DNA of 64,000 nucleotides. It comes from AP-15 sp963833745. GTDB taxonomy: Bacteria > Pseudomonadota > Alphaproteobacteria > ATCC43930 > CGMCC-115725. A program made the position numbers and the translations under genes. The stretch's first letter is position 1. Each line of letters begins with the position of its first letter. The notes beneath the pieces are model-generated. The model was not told where the DNA came from and searched no databases. It was given only the letters and a program-made list of their open reading frames with translations. This document shows positions 8,666-16,703 of the stretch, piece by piece. The DNA is taken from positions 1,364,001 through 1,428,000 of the forward strand of contig CAWHZD010000004.1 of assembly GCA_963833745.1 (NCBI GenBank), in the 5' to 3' direction.

Positions 8666-8759
8666 ATGCCACCCGACTTGTCTGGCGCGACGCGGCGATC
8701 ACGGTTGCAATCGCCCCCGCCGGGCCGCACATTCAACACACGCAGGAAAGGATTGGCCG

Positions 8760-9419
8760 ATGGAAATGACCGGCGAATTTCGCATCCCGGCGCCGCGCGA
8801 GCGCGTCTGGCAGGGGCTCAATGATCCCGAAATCCTGAAACAGGCGATCCCGGGTTGTCAGACCATCGAAAAGGTCTCGGACACCGAATTCACCGCCAAG
8901 GTCGTCGCCAAGGTCGGGCCGGTCAGGGCGACATTTGGCGGCAAGGTGAATTTGACCGATCTCGACCCACCCAAGGCTTACACGATTTCGGGCGAAGGCA
9001 ACGGCGGCGTGGCCGGATTCGCCAAGGGCAGCGCCAAGGTCAGCCTCGACGAGGACGGCGGCGAGACGACCGTGCTGCGCTACGAGGTTCAGGCGCATGT
9101 CGGCGGCAAGCTCGCCCAGATCGGCTCGCGGCTGATCGACGCCACCTCGCGCAAGATGGCAGAGGATTTCTTCAGCCGCTTTGTCGCGGTGATGTCGCCG
9201 CCGGCGGAGGCGAACGGGGCGGTGGGCGCACCCGATGCGAACGGAACCGCGGCGGCGGTGGCGCGCGTCGCCCTCGCCCCCGCCGCGGAGGAGCTCCGCG
9301 CCGCGACCGCGGAGAGCGCCGTCTCGCCCCGCCTGTCGCCGGCGGTGTGGGTCACCGGGCTGACTGCGATCGTCGCCCTGATGCTCTATTACTTCACCCG
9401 CAAGAACGGCATCCACTGA
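8760..9419 (+). CDS. coxG: CoxG-like SRPBCC carbon monoxide dehydrogenase subunit G
   Basis: This 219-residue protein consists of an SRPBCC/CoxG domain (residues 1-145) followed by an Ala-rich linker and a C-terminal transmembrane helix (about 190-210, VWVTGLTAIVALMLYYFTR). CoxG is thought to recruit the CO dehydrogenase complex to the cytoplasmic membrane, and the C-terminal anchor here fits that role. The ATG at 8760 has AGGAAAGGA upstream. It is the first gene of a coxG-S-L-M run. Confidence 0.87.
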   Translation: MEMTGEFRIPAPRERVWQGLNDPEILKQAIPGCQTIEKVSDTEFTAKVVAKVGPVRATFGGKVNLTDLDPPKAYTISGEGNGGVAGFAKGSAKVSLDEDGGETTVLRYEVQAHVGGKLAQIGSRLIDATSRKMAEDFFSRFVAVMSPPAEANGAVGAPDANGTAAAVARVALAPAAEELRAATAESAVSPRLSPAVWVTGLTAIVALMLYYFTRKNGIH

Positions 9420-9518
9420 CGCCCGCGAACGCCTTGACCGAAGGGGCCCGGCACACGAAACTCCGCCCCGCTGCGGCCGTCGGGCGACGGCCGTGATGCG
9501 CGATCGAGGGAGGTATTT

Positions 9519-10028
<510 letters not shown>

Positions 10029-10032
10029 CGCA

Positions 10033-12408
10033 ATGACCACGGTCGGAACGCCGGTCCGGCGGCGTGAGGATTACCGCTTCCTGACCGGACAAGGCACCTA
10101 CACCGACGACATCGACCGCCCGCATCAACTCTACGCCTACATCCTGCGCAGCCCGCATGCGCATGCGCGGATATCGGGCGTCGACACCGCCGCAGCGGCG
10201 CAAGCGCCCGGGGTCGCCGCCATATTCACCGGGCAGGACATGGTGGCTGACGGCGTCGGCGGGCTGCCCTGCGGCTGGCAGGTCCATTCGAAAGACGGCT
10301 CGCCGATGGCAGAGCCGCCGCATCCCCCGCTCGCGGTCGATCGTGTGCGCCATGTCGGCGACCCGGTCGCGGTCGTCATCGCCGAGACCCTCGAACAGGC
10401 GCGCGAGGCGGCCGACCAGCTGAACATCGATTTCATCGAGGAACCCGCCGTTGTCGATCCGGCAGACGCATTGAAGCCCGGCGCGCCGCTGGTCTTTGCC
10501 GATGTGCCGGGCAACCTCTGCTACGACTGGAGCCTCGGCGACCTGGCCGCGGTCGATGCCGCCTTCGCCAAGGCGGCGCGGGTGGTCAAGCTCGACCTCG
10601 TCAACAATCGCCTCGTTCCCAATGCGATGGAGCCGCGTGCGGCGATCGGCGAGTTCGACCGTGCGACCGGCGAGCACACGCTCTTTACGACGAGCCAGAA
10701 CCCGCATGTGATCCGCCTGCTGATGGGCGCCTTTGTATTGCACATCCCGGAGGCAAAGCTGCGCGTCGTCGCTCCCGATGTCGGTGGCGGCTTCGGCTCG
10801 AAGATCTACCACTACGCCGAAGAAGCGATCGTGACTTGGGCCGCGGGCAAGATCAGGCGGCCGGTCAAATGGACCGCCGAGCGCTCGGAAAGCTTTATGT
10901 CCGACGCCCATGGCCGCGACCACGTCACCCATGTCGAATTGGCGCTCGACGCGCAGGCCAGGTTCCTGGCGCTCAAGGTTTCGACGATCGCCAATATGGG
11001 CGCCTATCTGTCGACCTTTGCCCCGTGCATCCCGACCTATCTCTACGGGACCCTGCTCGCCGGCACCTACACGACCCCGGCGATCTACGTCGAGACCAAG
11101 GCGGTGTTTACTCATACCGTCCCGGTCGACGCCTATCGCGGCGCCGGCCGGCCGGAGGCGACGTTTCTGTTGGAGCGCGTCGTCGACCTCGCCGCCGACG
11201 AGCTCGGCATCGACCCGGCCGAATTGCGCCGTCGCAACTTCATCCCGGCCGACGCCTATCCGTATCAGACGCCGGTCGCCCTGCAATACGACAGCGGCGA
11301 CTACGGCGCGACCTTGGAATTGGCGCTGAAGGCGGCCGACTACGCCGGCTTCGAAGCGCGCCGGCGCGAGGCGATGGGGCGCGGCAAGCTGCGCGGCATC
11401 GGGATCGCCACCTATATCGAAGCGTGCGGCATAGCACCCTCGGCGGTCGTCGGCTCGTTGGGCGCCCGCGCCGGGCTCTACGAGAGTGCGGCGGTGAGGG
11501 TGCATCCGACCGGCAGCGTGTCGATCCTGACCGGTTCCCACAGCCATGGCCAGGGGCACGAGACGACGTTTTCGCAGCTCGTCGCCGACCGGCTCGGCAT
11601 CCCGATCGAGAGCATCGAAATCGTCCACGGCGACACCAACAAGATCCCCTATGGCATGGGAACTTACGGTTCGCGCTCGCTGGCGGTCGGCGGCTCGGCG
11701 ATCGTCAAGGCGATGGACAAGGTGGTCGCCAAGGGCCGCAAGATTGCCGCGCACCTGCTCGAGGCCGCCGAGGCCGATGTCGAATTCGCCGACGGCAAGT
11801 TCAGCGTCGCCGGCACCGACCGCTCGAAGAGTTTTGGCGAGGTGGCGCTGACCGCCTATGTGCCGCACAACTACCCCGACGATTTGGAACCGGGGCTCGA
11901 CGAGACTGCGTTTTACGACCCGAAAAACTTCACCTATCCGTCGGGCGCGCACGTCGCCGAAGTCGAGATCGATCCCGAAACCGGCAATCTGACGGTCGTC
12001 AATTTTACCGCGTCAGACGATTTCGGCCGCATCGTCAACCCGATGATCGTAGCCGGCCAGGTACATGGCGGGCTCGCCCAGGGCATCGGACAGGCCCTGC
12101 TCGAAGGCTGCGTCTACGACAAGGACACCGGCCAACTGCTGACCGGCTCCTACAACGATTACGCGATGCCACGCGCCGACGATCTACCTAACTTCGCGCT
12201 GTCGACAAATGTGACCCTGTGCACGCACAACCCGCTCGGGGTCAAAGGCTGCGGCGAAGCGGGAGCGATCGGCGCGCCGGCAGCGACCACCAATGCGATC
12301 GTCGATGCGTTGAAGCCGCTCGGGGTCCGCCATTTGGACATGCCGGCAACCCCCGAAAAGCTGTGGCGCGTCATCCAACAGCACCGCCAGCCGCTCGCCG
12401 CGGATTAA
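10033..12408 (+). CDS. coxL: Molybdenum-binding large subunit, form II CoxL-like
   Basis: This 791-residue catalytic subunit belongs to the xanthine oxidase/CO dehydrogenase family and binds the molybdopterin-cytosine cofactor. The active-site loop reads AYRGAGR (367-373), the signature of form II (also called BMS) enzymes; true form I CO dehydrogenases have AYxCSFR with the copper-ligating cysteine. The general-base glutamate is E742 in GVKGCGEAGAIG. CO oxidation by form II enzymes is disputed, so the substrate may be another small aldehyde, purine or heterocycle. The order S-L-M with coxG in front is common for this form. Confidence 0.92.
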   Translation: MTTVGTPVRRREDYRFLTGQGTYTDDIDRPHQLYAYILRSPHAHARISGVDTAAAAQAPGVAAIFTGQDMVADGVGGLPCGWQVHSKDGSPMAEPPHPPLAVDRVRHVGDPVAVVIAETLEQAREAADQLNIDFIEEPAVVDPADALKPGAPLVFADVPGNLCYDWSLGDLAAVDAAFAKAARVVKLDLVNNRLVPNAMEPRAAIGEFDRATGEHTLFTTSQNPHVIRLLMGAFVLHIPEAKLRVVAPDVGGGFGSKIYHYAEEAIVTWAAGKIRRPVKWTAERSESFMSDAHGRDHVTHVELALDAQARFLALKVSTIANMGAYLSTFAPCIPTYLYGTLLAGTYTTPAIYVETKAVFTHTVPVDAYRGAGRPEATFLLERVVDLAADELGIDPAELRRRNFIPADAYPYQTPVALQYDSGDYGATLELALKAADYAGFEARRREAMGRGKLRGIGIATYIEACGIAPSAVVGSLGARAGLYESAAVRVHPTGSVSILTGSHSHGQGHETTFSQLVADRLGIPIESIEIVHGDTNKIPYGMGTYGSRSLAVGGSAIVKAMDKVVAKGRKIAAHLLEAAEADVEFADGKFSVAGTDRSKSFGEVALTAYVPHNYPDDLEPGLDETAFYDPKNFTYPSGAHVAEVEIDPETGNLTVVNFTASDDFGRIVNPMIVAGQVHGGLAQGIGQALLEGCVYDKDTGQLLTGSYNDYAMPRADDLPNFALSTNVTLCTHNPLGVKGCGEAGAIGAPAATTNAIVDALKPLGVRHLDMPATPEKLWRVIQQHRQPLAAD

Positions 12409-12451
12409 CGCGTGATCAGCCAGGATGAAGCCTAGGTCGTCCACTCATAAT

Positions 12452-12530
12452 CGTCACCCCCGCGAAAGCGGGGGCCCAGGGGTAAGCGCCGTACGGGCTG
12501 CCCTGGATTCCCGCTTGCGCGGGAACGACG
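12452..12530. repeat. Dispersed palindromic repeat (family A)
   Basis: A 79-bp element lies between coxL and coxM. It begins CGTCACCCCCGCGAAAGCGG and ends with the matching half ATTCCCGCTTGCGCGGGAA before CGACG. Each half is itself a hairpin. A close copy lies at 27431-27509 and a half copy at 42151-42175, so this is a REP/MITE-like dispersed family. It could form a strong stem-loop in the cox transcript. Confidence 0.75.
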
Positions 12531-12550
12531 AATAACAAGGGAGAGCCCCG

Positions 12551-13345
12551 ATGTACGAATTCACCTATCACAAGCCCGCGAACCTCGACGAGATTGCGAA
12601 CCTGCTCGGCGCCAACGAGGAGGCGAAACTCGTCGCCGGCGGCATGACCTTAGTCCCGACCCTGAAGCAGCGGCTCGCCAAGCCGTCGGATCTGGTCGAC
12701 CTCGCTGCGATTCCGTCATTGCGCGGCATCACCGATGCCGGTGACGCGATCGTCATCGGCGCGATGACCCGGCATGCCGAGGTCAACCGCTCGCCGGTCG
12801 TGAAGCAGGGGATCCCGGCCTTGGCGGCAATGGCCGGCATGATCGGCGACCCCGCGGTGCGCAACCGCGGCACGATCGGCGGCTCGATCTCGAACAACGA
12901 CCCCGCAGCCGACTACCCGGCGGCATTGGTGGCACTCGGCGCCACCGTCCACACGACAAAGCGCGAACTCCCCGCCGAGCAATTCTTCACCGGCATGTTC
13001 GAAACCGCGTTGGAGCCGACCGAAATCGTGACTTCAGTGCGGTTTCCAAAATTGCAGTCCGCGAATTATCAGAAATTCCGCAACCCGGCCTCGCGCTATG
13101 CGATCGTCGGCGTCTTTGTCGCGCGTAGGCCGGATGGCGTGCGCGTCGCTGTGACCGGCGCCGGACCCAGCGTGTTCCGAGTGCCCGAAATGGAAGCCGC
13201 GCTGGCGAAGTCGTTTGCGCCCGACGCGATCAAGGACATCACGATCCCCGACGACGGCCTCAACGCCGACATCCACGCGTCAGCCGAATACCGCGCCCAT
13301 CTCGTCGGCGTCATGGCCCGCCGCGCGGTCGCCGCCTGCACCTGA
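12551..13345 (+). CDS. coxM: Molybdenum hydroxylase FAD-binding medium subunit (CoxM-like)
   Basis: This 264-residue subunit carries FAD and passes electrons from CoxS to an acceptor. The FAD-binding motifs are AGGMTLVPTLKQRL (about 31-44) and the second glycine-rich loop RNRGTIGGSISNNDPAADYP (about 106-125). The gene starts after the dispersed repeat, 142 bases beyond coxL, with GGGAGAG upstream of the ATG. Its TGA overlaps the ATG of the DUF433 gene by one base. Confidence 0.93.
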   Translation: MYEFTYHKPANLDEIANLLGANEEAKLVAGGMTLVPTLKQRLAKPSDLVDLAAIPSLRGITDAGDAIVIGAMTRHAEVNRSPVVKQGIPALAAMAGMIGDPAVRNRGTIGGSISNNDPAADYPAALVALGATVHTTKRELPAEQFFTGMFETALEPTEIVTSVRFPKLQSANYQKFRNPASRYAIVGVFVARRPDGVRVAVTGAGPSVFRVPEMEAALAKSFAPDAIKDITIPDDGLNADIHASAEYRAHLVGVMARRAVAACT

Positions 13346-13641
13346 TGGCCCACGAGCGGATCGAGATCAATCCTGCGATCATGGCGGGCACGCCGGGAAT
13401 CCGCGACACACGTGTTCCGGTGGAACTGATCTTGCGCAAGCTCGGAGCCGGCATGGCTCCGGAAGAGATCCTTGTCGATCATCCAAGGCTGACCCTTGAC
13501 GACGTTCGAGCAGCGCAGGCGGTTGCCGCCGACTATCTCGCCGAAGAGGAAATCATTGCCGACAAATGCGTCGATGCAGGGCTCGTCGGCGAGCTTCGGG
13601 GCGCGGAACATGACGTATTTTATCGGTCATCCGCCAAGTAA
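13345..13641 (+). CDS. DUF433 antitoxin-like protein fused to a truncated DUF5615 toxin start
   Basis: Residues 1-70 match DUF433 (GTPGIRDTRVPVELILRKLG, EEILVDHPRLTLDDVRAAQA), the family of VapB45-like antitoxins. Residues 71-92 (IIADKCVDAGLVGELRGAEH plus DVFY) instead match the N-terminus of DUF5615 PIN-like toxins, whose gene normally follows as a separate frame. The rest of that toxin is found 1.6 kb away at 15234-15531. The frame runs into foreign sequence after DVFY and stops six codons later. The ATG overlaps the coxM stop (TGATG). The antitoxin half could still be functional; the toxin half is not. Confidence 0.8.
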   Translation: MAHERIEINPAIMAGTPGIRDTRVPVELILRKLGAGMAPEEILVDHPRLTLDDVRAAQAVAADYLAEEEIIADKCVDAGLVGELRGAEHDVFYRSSAK

Positions 13642-13642
13642 C

Positions 13643-13670
13643 GAGCGGCTAGGCGATGCCGTAGCCGCTC
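13643..13670. terminator. Perfect 9-bp inverted repeat after the broken toxin-antitoxin gene
   Basis: GAGCGGCTA and TAGCCGCTC form a perfect stem around a 10-base loop, two bases after the DUF433 fusion stop. There is no T-run, so it may be a weak terminator or simply a stem-loop near the left end of the inserted segment. Confidence 0.4.
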
Positions 13671-13823
13671 TAAATCTGGAAAAATCGGTACTTTTCAGAG
13701 TGCAACGCGGCGGAGTGTTCTACATGGCGTTCATGCTGCTTCGTCGTGCGAATGTGGATTCCGGGTATTCGGCAAGGGAAACCAAGTTATGATAGTGGGC
13801 TACTTTGAATTGCTGCCCCTGAG

Positions 13824-14267
13824 CTAGGCCGTGGTGACTTTGCCGTCCCAGTCTCCGCCAGATGGGACGGAGGCGTGTTGATGAATCAATTTCCACTCGC
13901 CGTTTCGCCTCTCGAAGCAATCAGTTTCGCGCACCACGAGGCGTTTCGCATCGCCCGTCTTTAGCACGACGCTCACTCTTTGAATCGTGCAAACGAGGCC
14001 CATGTTGCCGTTCACGACGACATCCATTTCGAGGATGTCCACCTTGCAAGACTGGAAACTGCCGAACACCCTGTCAAAAAACTTCAGTGCAGGCTGAATA
14101 CCCCGCGAGGCAAAGGGTGGGATGTCGAACCATAAGGCATCCTCGGCCCAGTGTCGCGTGCTTTGGGCTCCAGTCATGGATTCGGTCATCTCGTTGACGA
14201 TAGAGACGAGCGCATCCTTGTCCTTACCGTTGGCATCGCTGATTGGCTTGGCTGGTGCGTCAGACAT
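13824..14267 (-). CDS. NTF2-like (SnoaL/DUF4440-type) protein
   Basis: This 147-residue protein has the length and pattern of a single NTF2-like alpha+beta barrel (MTESMTGAQSTRHWAEDALW, an aromatic-rich DIPPFASRGIQPALKFFDRV, and a C-terminal FERRNGEWKLIHQHASVP). Such folds act as small-molecule hydrolases, isomerases or binding modules; no catalytic role can be assigned. It lies with the SDR gene inside the segment that splits the DUF5615 gene, on the opposite strand to the cox cluster. Its base composition is visibly less GC-rich than that of the neighbours. Confidence 0.7.
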   Translation of the reverse strand: MSDAPAKPISDANGKDKDALVSIVNEMTESMTGAQSTRHWAEDALWFDIPPFASRGIQPALKFFDRVFGSFQSCKVDILEMDVVVNGNMGLVCTIQRVSVVLKTGDAKRLVVRETDCFERRNGEWKLIHQHASVPSGGDWDGKVTTA

Positions 14268-14427
14268 TTGTCGGCCTCTCCTCCTCGGACTCCATCCATG
14301 GCCAATGTATCAGGCGTTTGTCGATGCTCTTACTAAAAGCGGTGTATCGGATGCGGCGCAGCGGGTGTCCCTGATCCCTATCCGCATGTGACGGGCTCCC
14401 CGTTTCAAGACGGCTCAATGCACTTGC

Positions 14428-15165
14428 TCAAATTTGTGCGACGCCGCCGTCGACGAAGAGTTCGATGCCGGTGATGTAGGCGCTGTCGTCACAAGCGAGA
14501 AACACCGCAGCCCTGCCAAGATCCTCAGGTGTCCCGATCCGGCCAAGCGGAACGGACGCAACCATTTCGGTTTTTTCTTGCTCCGTCACGAAATGGGCGA
14601 GGCCAGGTGTATCGGTGTATCCGGGGCTCAACACATTGACGCGGATGCCGCGCCCCTTGAGGTCGACGATCCAGGTACGGGCGAACGAGCGAACGGCGGC
14701 CTTCGACGCGTTGTAGACCGAGCAGGAGGCGAACCCCTTGATCGATACCATCGAGCCGGTGAGGATCACCGAGGATCCCTTGCTCAACAATGGCAGCGCC
14801 TTTTGCACGGTAAACAGCACGCCGCGCACGTCCGTGTTGAACGTCCTGTCGAACTGCTCCTCGGTGATCTCGCCAAGCTTGCCGAATTCGTAAACCCCGG
14901 CGTTTACCGCCAGCACATCGATATGCCCGGCTTGCGCCTCAACAGTGGCGTAGATGCGGTCGAGGTCAGCGAGGTTGGAGATATCGCCTTGAATAGCTGC
15001 GGCGTCACCGCCGATCGAGGCGACAGCCTGATCCAGTTGTGATTGACGGCGCCCGACAATAAATACCCGAGCCCCTTCTTCGGCGAAATGCCCGGCGAGG
15101 CCGAGCCCAATCCCGGAGCTGCCGCCAGTGACGACAGCGACTTTGCCCGCTAGTTTCCCGGTCAT
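14428..15165 (-). CDS. Short-chain dehydrogenase/reductase
   Basis: This 245-residue classical SDR should oxidise or reduce an alcohol/ketone with NAD(P). It has the dinucleotide-binding TGGSSGIG (13-20), NAG (88-90) and the catalytic S138, Y151 and K155 (YNASK). The C-terminal DGGVAQI is typical of the family. It is transcribed towards the NTF2-like gene, and SDR plus NTF2-like pairs are common in small catabolic modules. Both lie on the inserted segment. Confidence 0.9.
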   Translation of the reverse strand: MTGKLAGKVAVVTGGSSGIGLGLAGHFAEEGARVFIVGRRQSQLDQAVASIGGDAAAIQGDISNLADLDRIYATVEAQAGHIDVLAVNAGVYEFGKLGEITEEQFDRTFNTDVRGVLFTVQKALPLLSKGSSVILTGSMVSIKGFASCSVYNASKAAVRSFARTWIVDLKGRGIRVNVLSPGYTDTPGLAHFVTEQEKTEMVASVPLGRIGTPEDLGRAAVFLACDDSAYITGIELFVDGGVAQI

Positions 15166-15233
15166 CGTTACCCTCCATCTAGTTTGGCCCGCTACAGCAG
15201 CGGTATTCCAGCAGTGCAGAGGAAGGTACTCAA

Positions 15234-15531
15234 GTTTATATCGCAGAGGGGGCTTCGGGCGCGACCGATGAAGAAGTGATACGGCGCGCCTGTCACGAAG
15301 GCCGGCTTCTGCTTACGGAAGATAAGGACTTTGGAGAGCTTGTCTTCCGCTTGCAAGAGACAATCCCGGTGTCGTTTTTCTACGGATCGGGCCCGAACGT
15401 CGTCGACTTCTTAAGTGGACCCGGCTGAAAGCCGGGAATTCGAGCAATTCGGCGAGAGGCTCTTCGGTCGGTATATCGTCATTGAGGAAGCACGATTCCG
15501 CTCGCGCCCTCTGCGCACGCCCGCACCTTAG
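15234..15531 (+). pseudogene. C-terminal remnant of a DUF5615 PIN-like toxin, split and frameshifted
   Basis: Read from 15234 the translation gives VYIAEGASGATDEEVIRRAC and then GRLLLTEDKDFGELVFRLQ, the central part of DUF5615 PIN-like toxins (with the acidic TEDKDFG). The match then moves to another frame (PGVVFLRIGPERRRLLKWTR) and again to a third (EQFGERLFGRYIVIEEARFR), ending at TAG 15529-15531. There are thus at least two frameshifts. The missing N-terminus is the tail of the DUF433 fusion at 13345-13641; the two parts join in register at TTTAT. The gene is dead. Confidence 0.78.
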
Positions 15532-15572
15532 TCGAGCGAGGGAGTCATCTTCCCCAAAGCAGATGGCGACCC

Positions 15573-16496
15573 TTAGTTTTTGCCGACCGGGACCGGGATG
15601 CCGGGGATTTTGACGTTGACCGCGCCGAGGTGATTGCGGCTGGTGAAATAGAGCGTTTTCCAGTCGGCGCCGCCAAAGGCCAAATTGGTCGTGGCGGATG
15701 CGCCGTGGACGATGCGGCCGAGCTTTTTGCCCTTAGCGTCCATGATCCACAACCCGCCGGCGCCGCCGCAATAGACGTTGCCTTCGACGTCGACCTTCAT
15801 GCCGTCGGGAACCCCGGACTCGGCGCCGCGCAGGTCGACAAAAATGCGGTCGGTGTTCTTGGCGAGCGTGCCGTTCGGGGCAACGTCAAAGGCGCGGATG
15901 TGGCCATGGCGCGAGTTGTTGATGTAAAGCACGCTTTCGTCAGGTGAAAAGGCGAGGCCGTTGGGCACGATGAAATCATCGACCAACAAGGTCAGCTGGC
16001 CGAGATCGGGGGTCACGCGATAGACACCGGAAAAGGTCAGATCCCACTGTTGCGCCGCCGCGGGGTGGGTCCAGGGATCGGTGAAATAGATGCAGCCATC
16101 GGATTTGACGACGACGTCGTTCGGCCGATTGAGCTGGCGGCCTTGAAAACTGTTGGCGACGACGGTGATGCTGCCGTCGAGCTCCTGCCTGGTGACCCGC
16201 CGCGAATCGTGCTCGCAGGCGACGAGCCGCCCCTGCAGGTCGCGGGTCAGCCCATTGGCGCGGTTGGTCGGCTCCAACAACAATGACACGCCCTTGCCGG
16301 TCTCGTATTTCATGCGGCGGTTGTTGTGGATGTCGCTGAAGACGAGATAGCCGCCCTCATGCCACCACAGCGGCCCCTCGGCTGGGCCGTGCGGCCCGCC
16401 AAAGCCGTCGGCCAATTCCTGGATCGGCTGCGAGATCGCGACGATCCCTTCCAGCTCCGGCGCCAATCGCTCGATTCGCTTTGCCGATTCGGCCAT
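15573..16496 (-). CDS. SMP-30/gluconolactonase family protein
   Basis: This 307-residue six-bladed beta-propeller of the SMP-30/gluconolactonase/LRE family probably hydrolyses a sugar lactone or related ester. Family landmarks are EGPLWWHEGGYLVFSDIHNN (about 40-60), NRPNDVVVKSDGCIYFTDP with metal-contacting Asn/Asp (about 122-140), PNGLAFSPDE and GVPDGMKVD with the catalytic-region Asp. The start at 16496 has GGGAGGAA upstream; the longer open frame runs into a dispersed repeat and is spurious. It sits next to an amidohydrolase on the same strand, suggesting a catabolic pair. Confidence 0.87.
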   Translation of the reverse strand: MAESAKRIERLAPELEGIVAISQPIQELADGFGGPHGPAEGPLWWHEGGYLVFSDIHNNRRMKYETGKGVSLLLEPTNRANGLTRDLQGRLVACEHDSRRVTRQELDGSITVVANSFQGRQLNRPNDVVVKSDGCIYFTDPWTHPAAAQQWDLTFSGVYRVTPDLGQLTLLVDDFIVPNGLAFSPDESVLYINNSRHGHIRAFDVAPNGTLAKNTDRIFVDLRGAESGVPDGMKVDVEGNVYCGGAGGLWIMDAKGKKLGRIVHGASATTNLAFGGADWKTLYFTSRNHLGAVNVKIPGIPVPVGKN

Positions 16497-16528
16497 CGCG
16501 TTCCTCCCTCTGGGTAGAAGAGCAGATA

Positions 16529-16613
16529 CCCTTGGCCGGACTTGATCCCGCCATCCACGACTGAAGTCAGCAGCCGCAAACACGTGGGTGGCCGGGACAA
16601 GCCCGGCCACGGG
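16529..16613. repeat. Dispersed palindromic repeat (family B)
   Basis: This element begins TTGGCCGGACTTGATCCCGC and ends with GGCCGGGACAAGCCCGGCCA, so the ends are imperfect inverted copies. A relative with the same TGGCCGGACTTGATC core lies at 60192-60275. Read on the minus strand it encodes the familiar spurious peptide start MAGLVPATHV, seen in many alphaproteobacterial repeats. Confidence 0.7.
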
Positions 16614-16703
16614 TATTCGCCACGGGGTATTAAATGTGATGCTGTCGAGCTTTGCGGTATGCCCGGAACGAGTTCGGGCATACCGGCAATGCCACTCGGC
16701 AGG

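Noticed and set aside
16497..16610. Upstream extension of the SMP-30 gene starting MAGLVPATHV
   Set aside because: This peptide is produced by the dispersed repeat and has no family homology; the GGGAGGAA-led start at 16496 fits the family.
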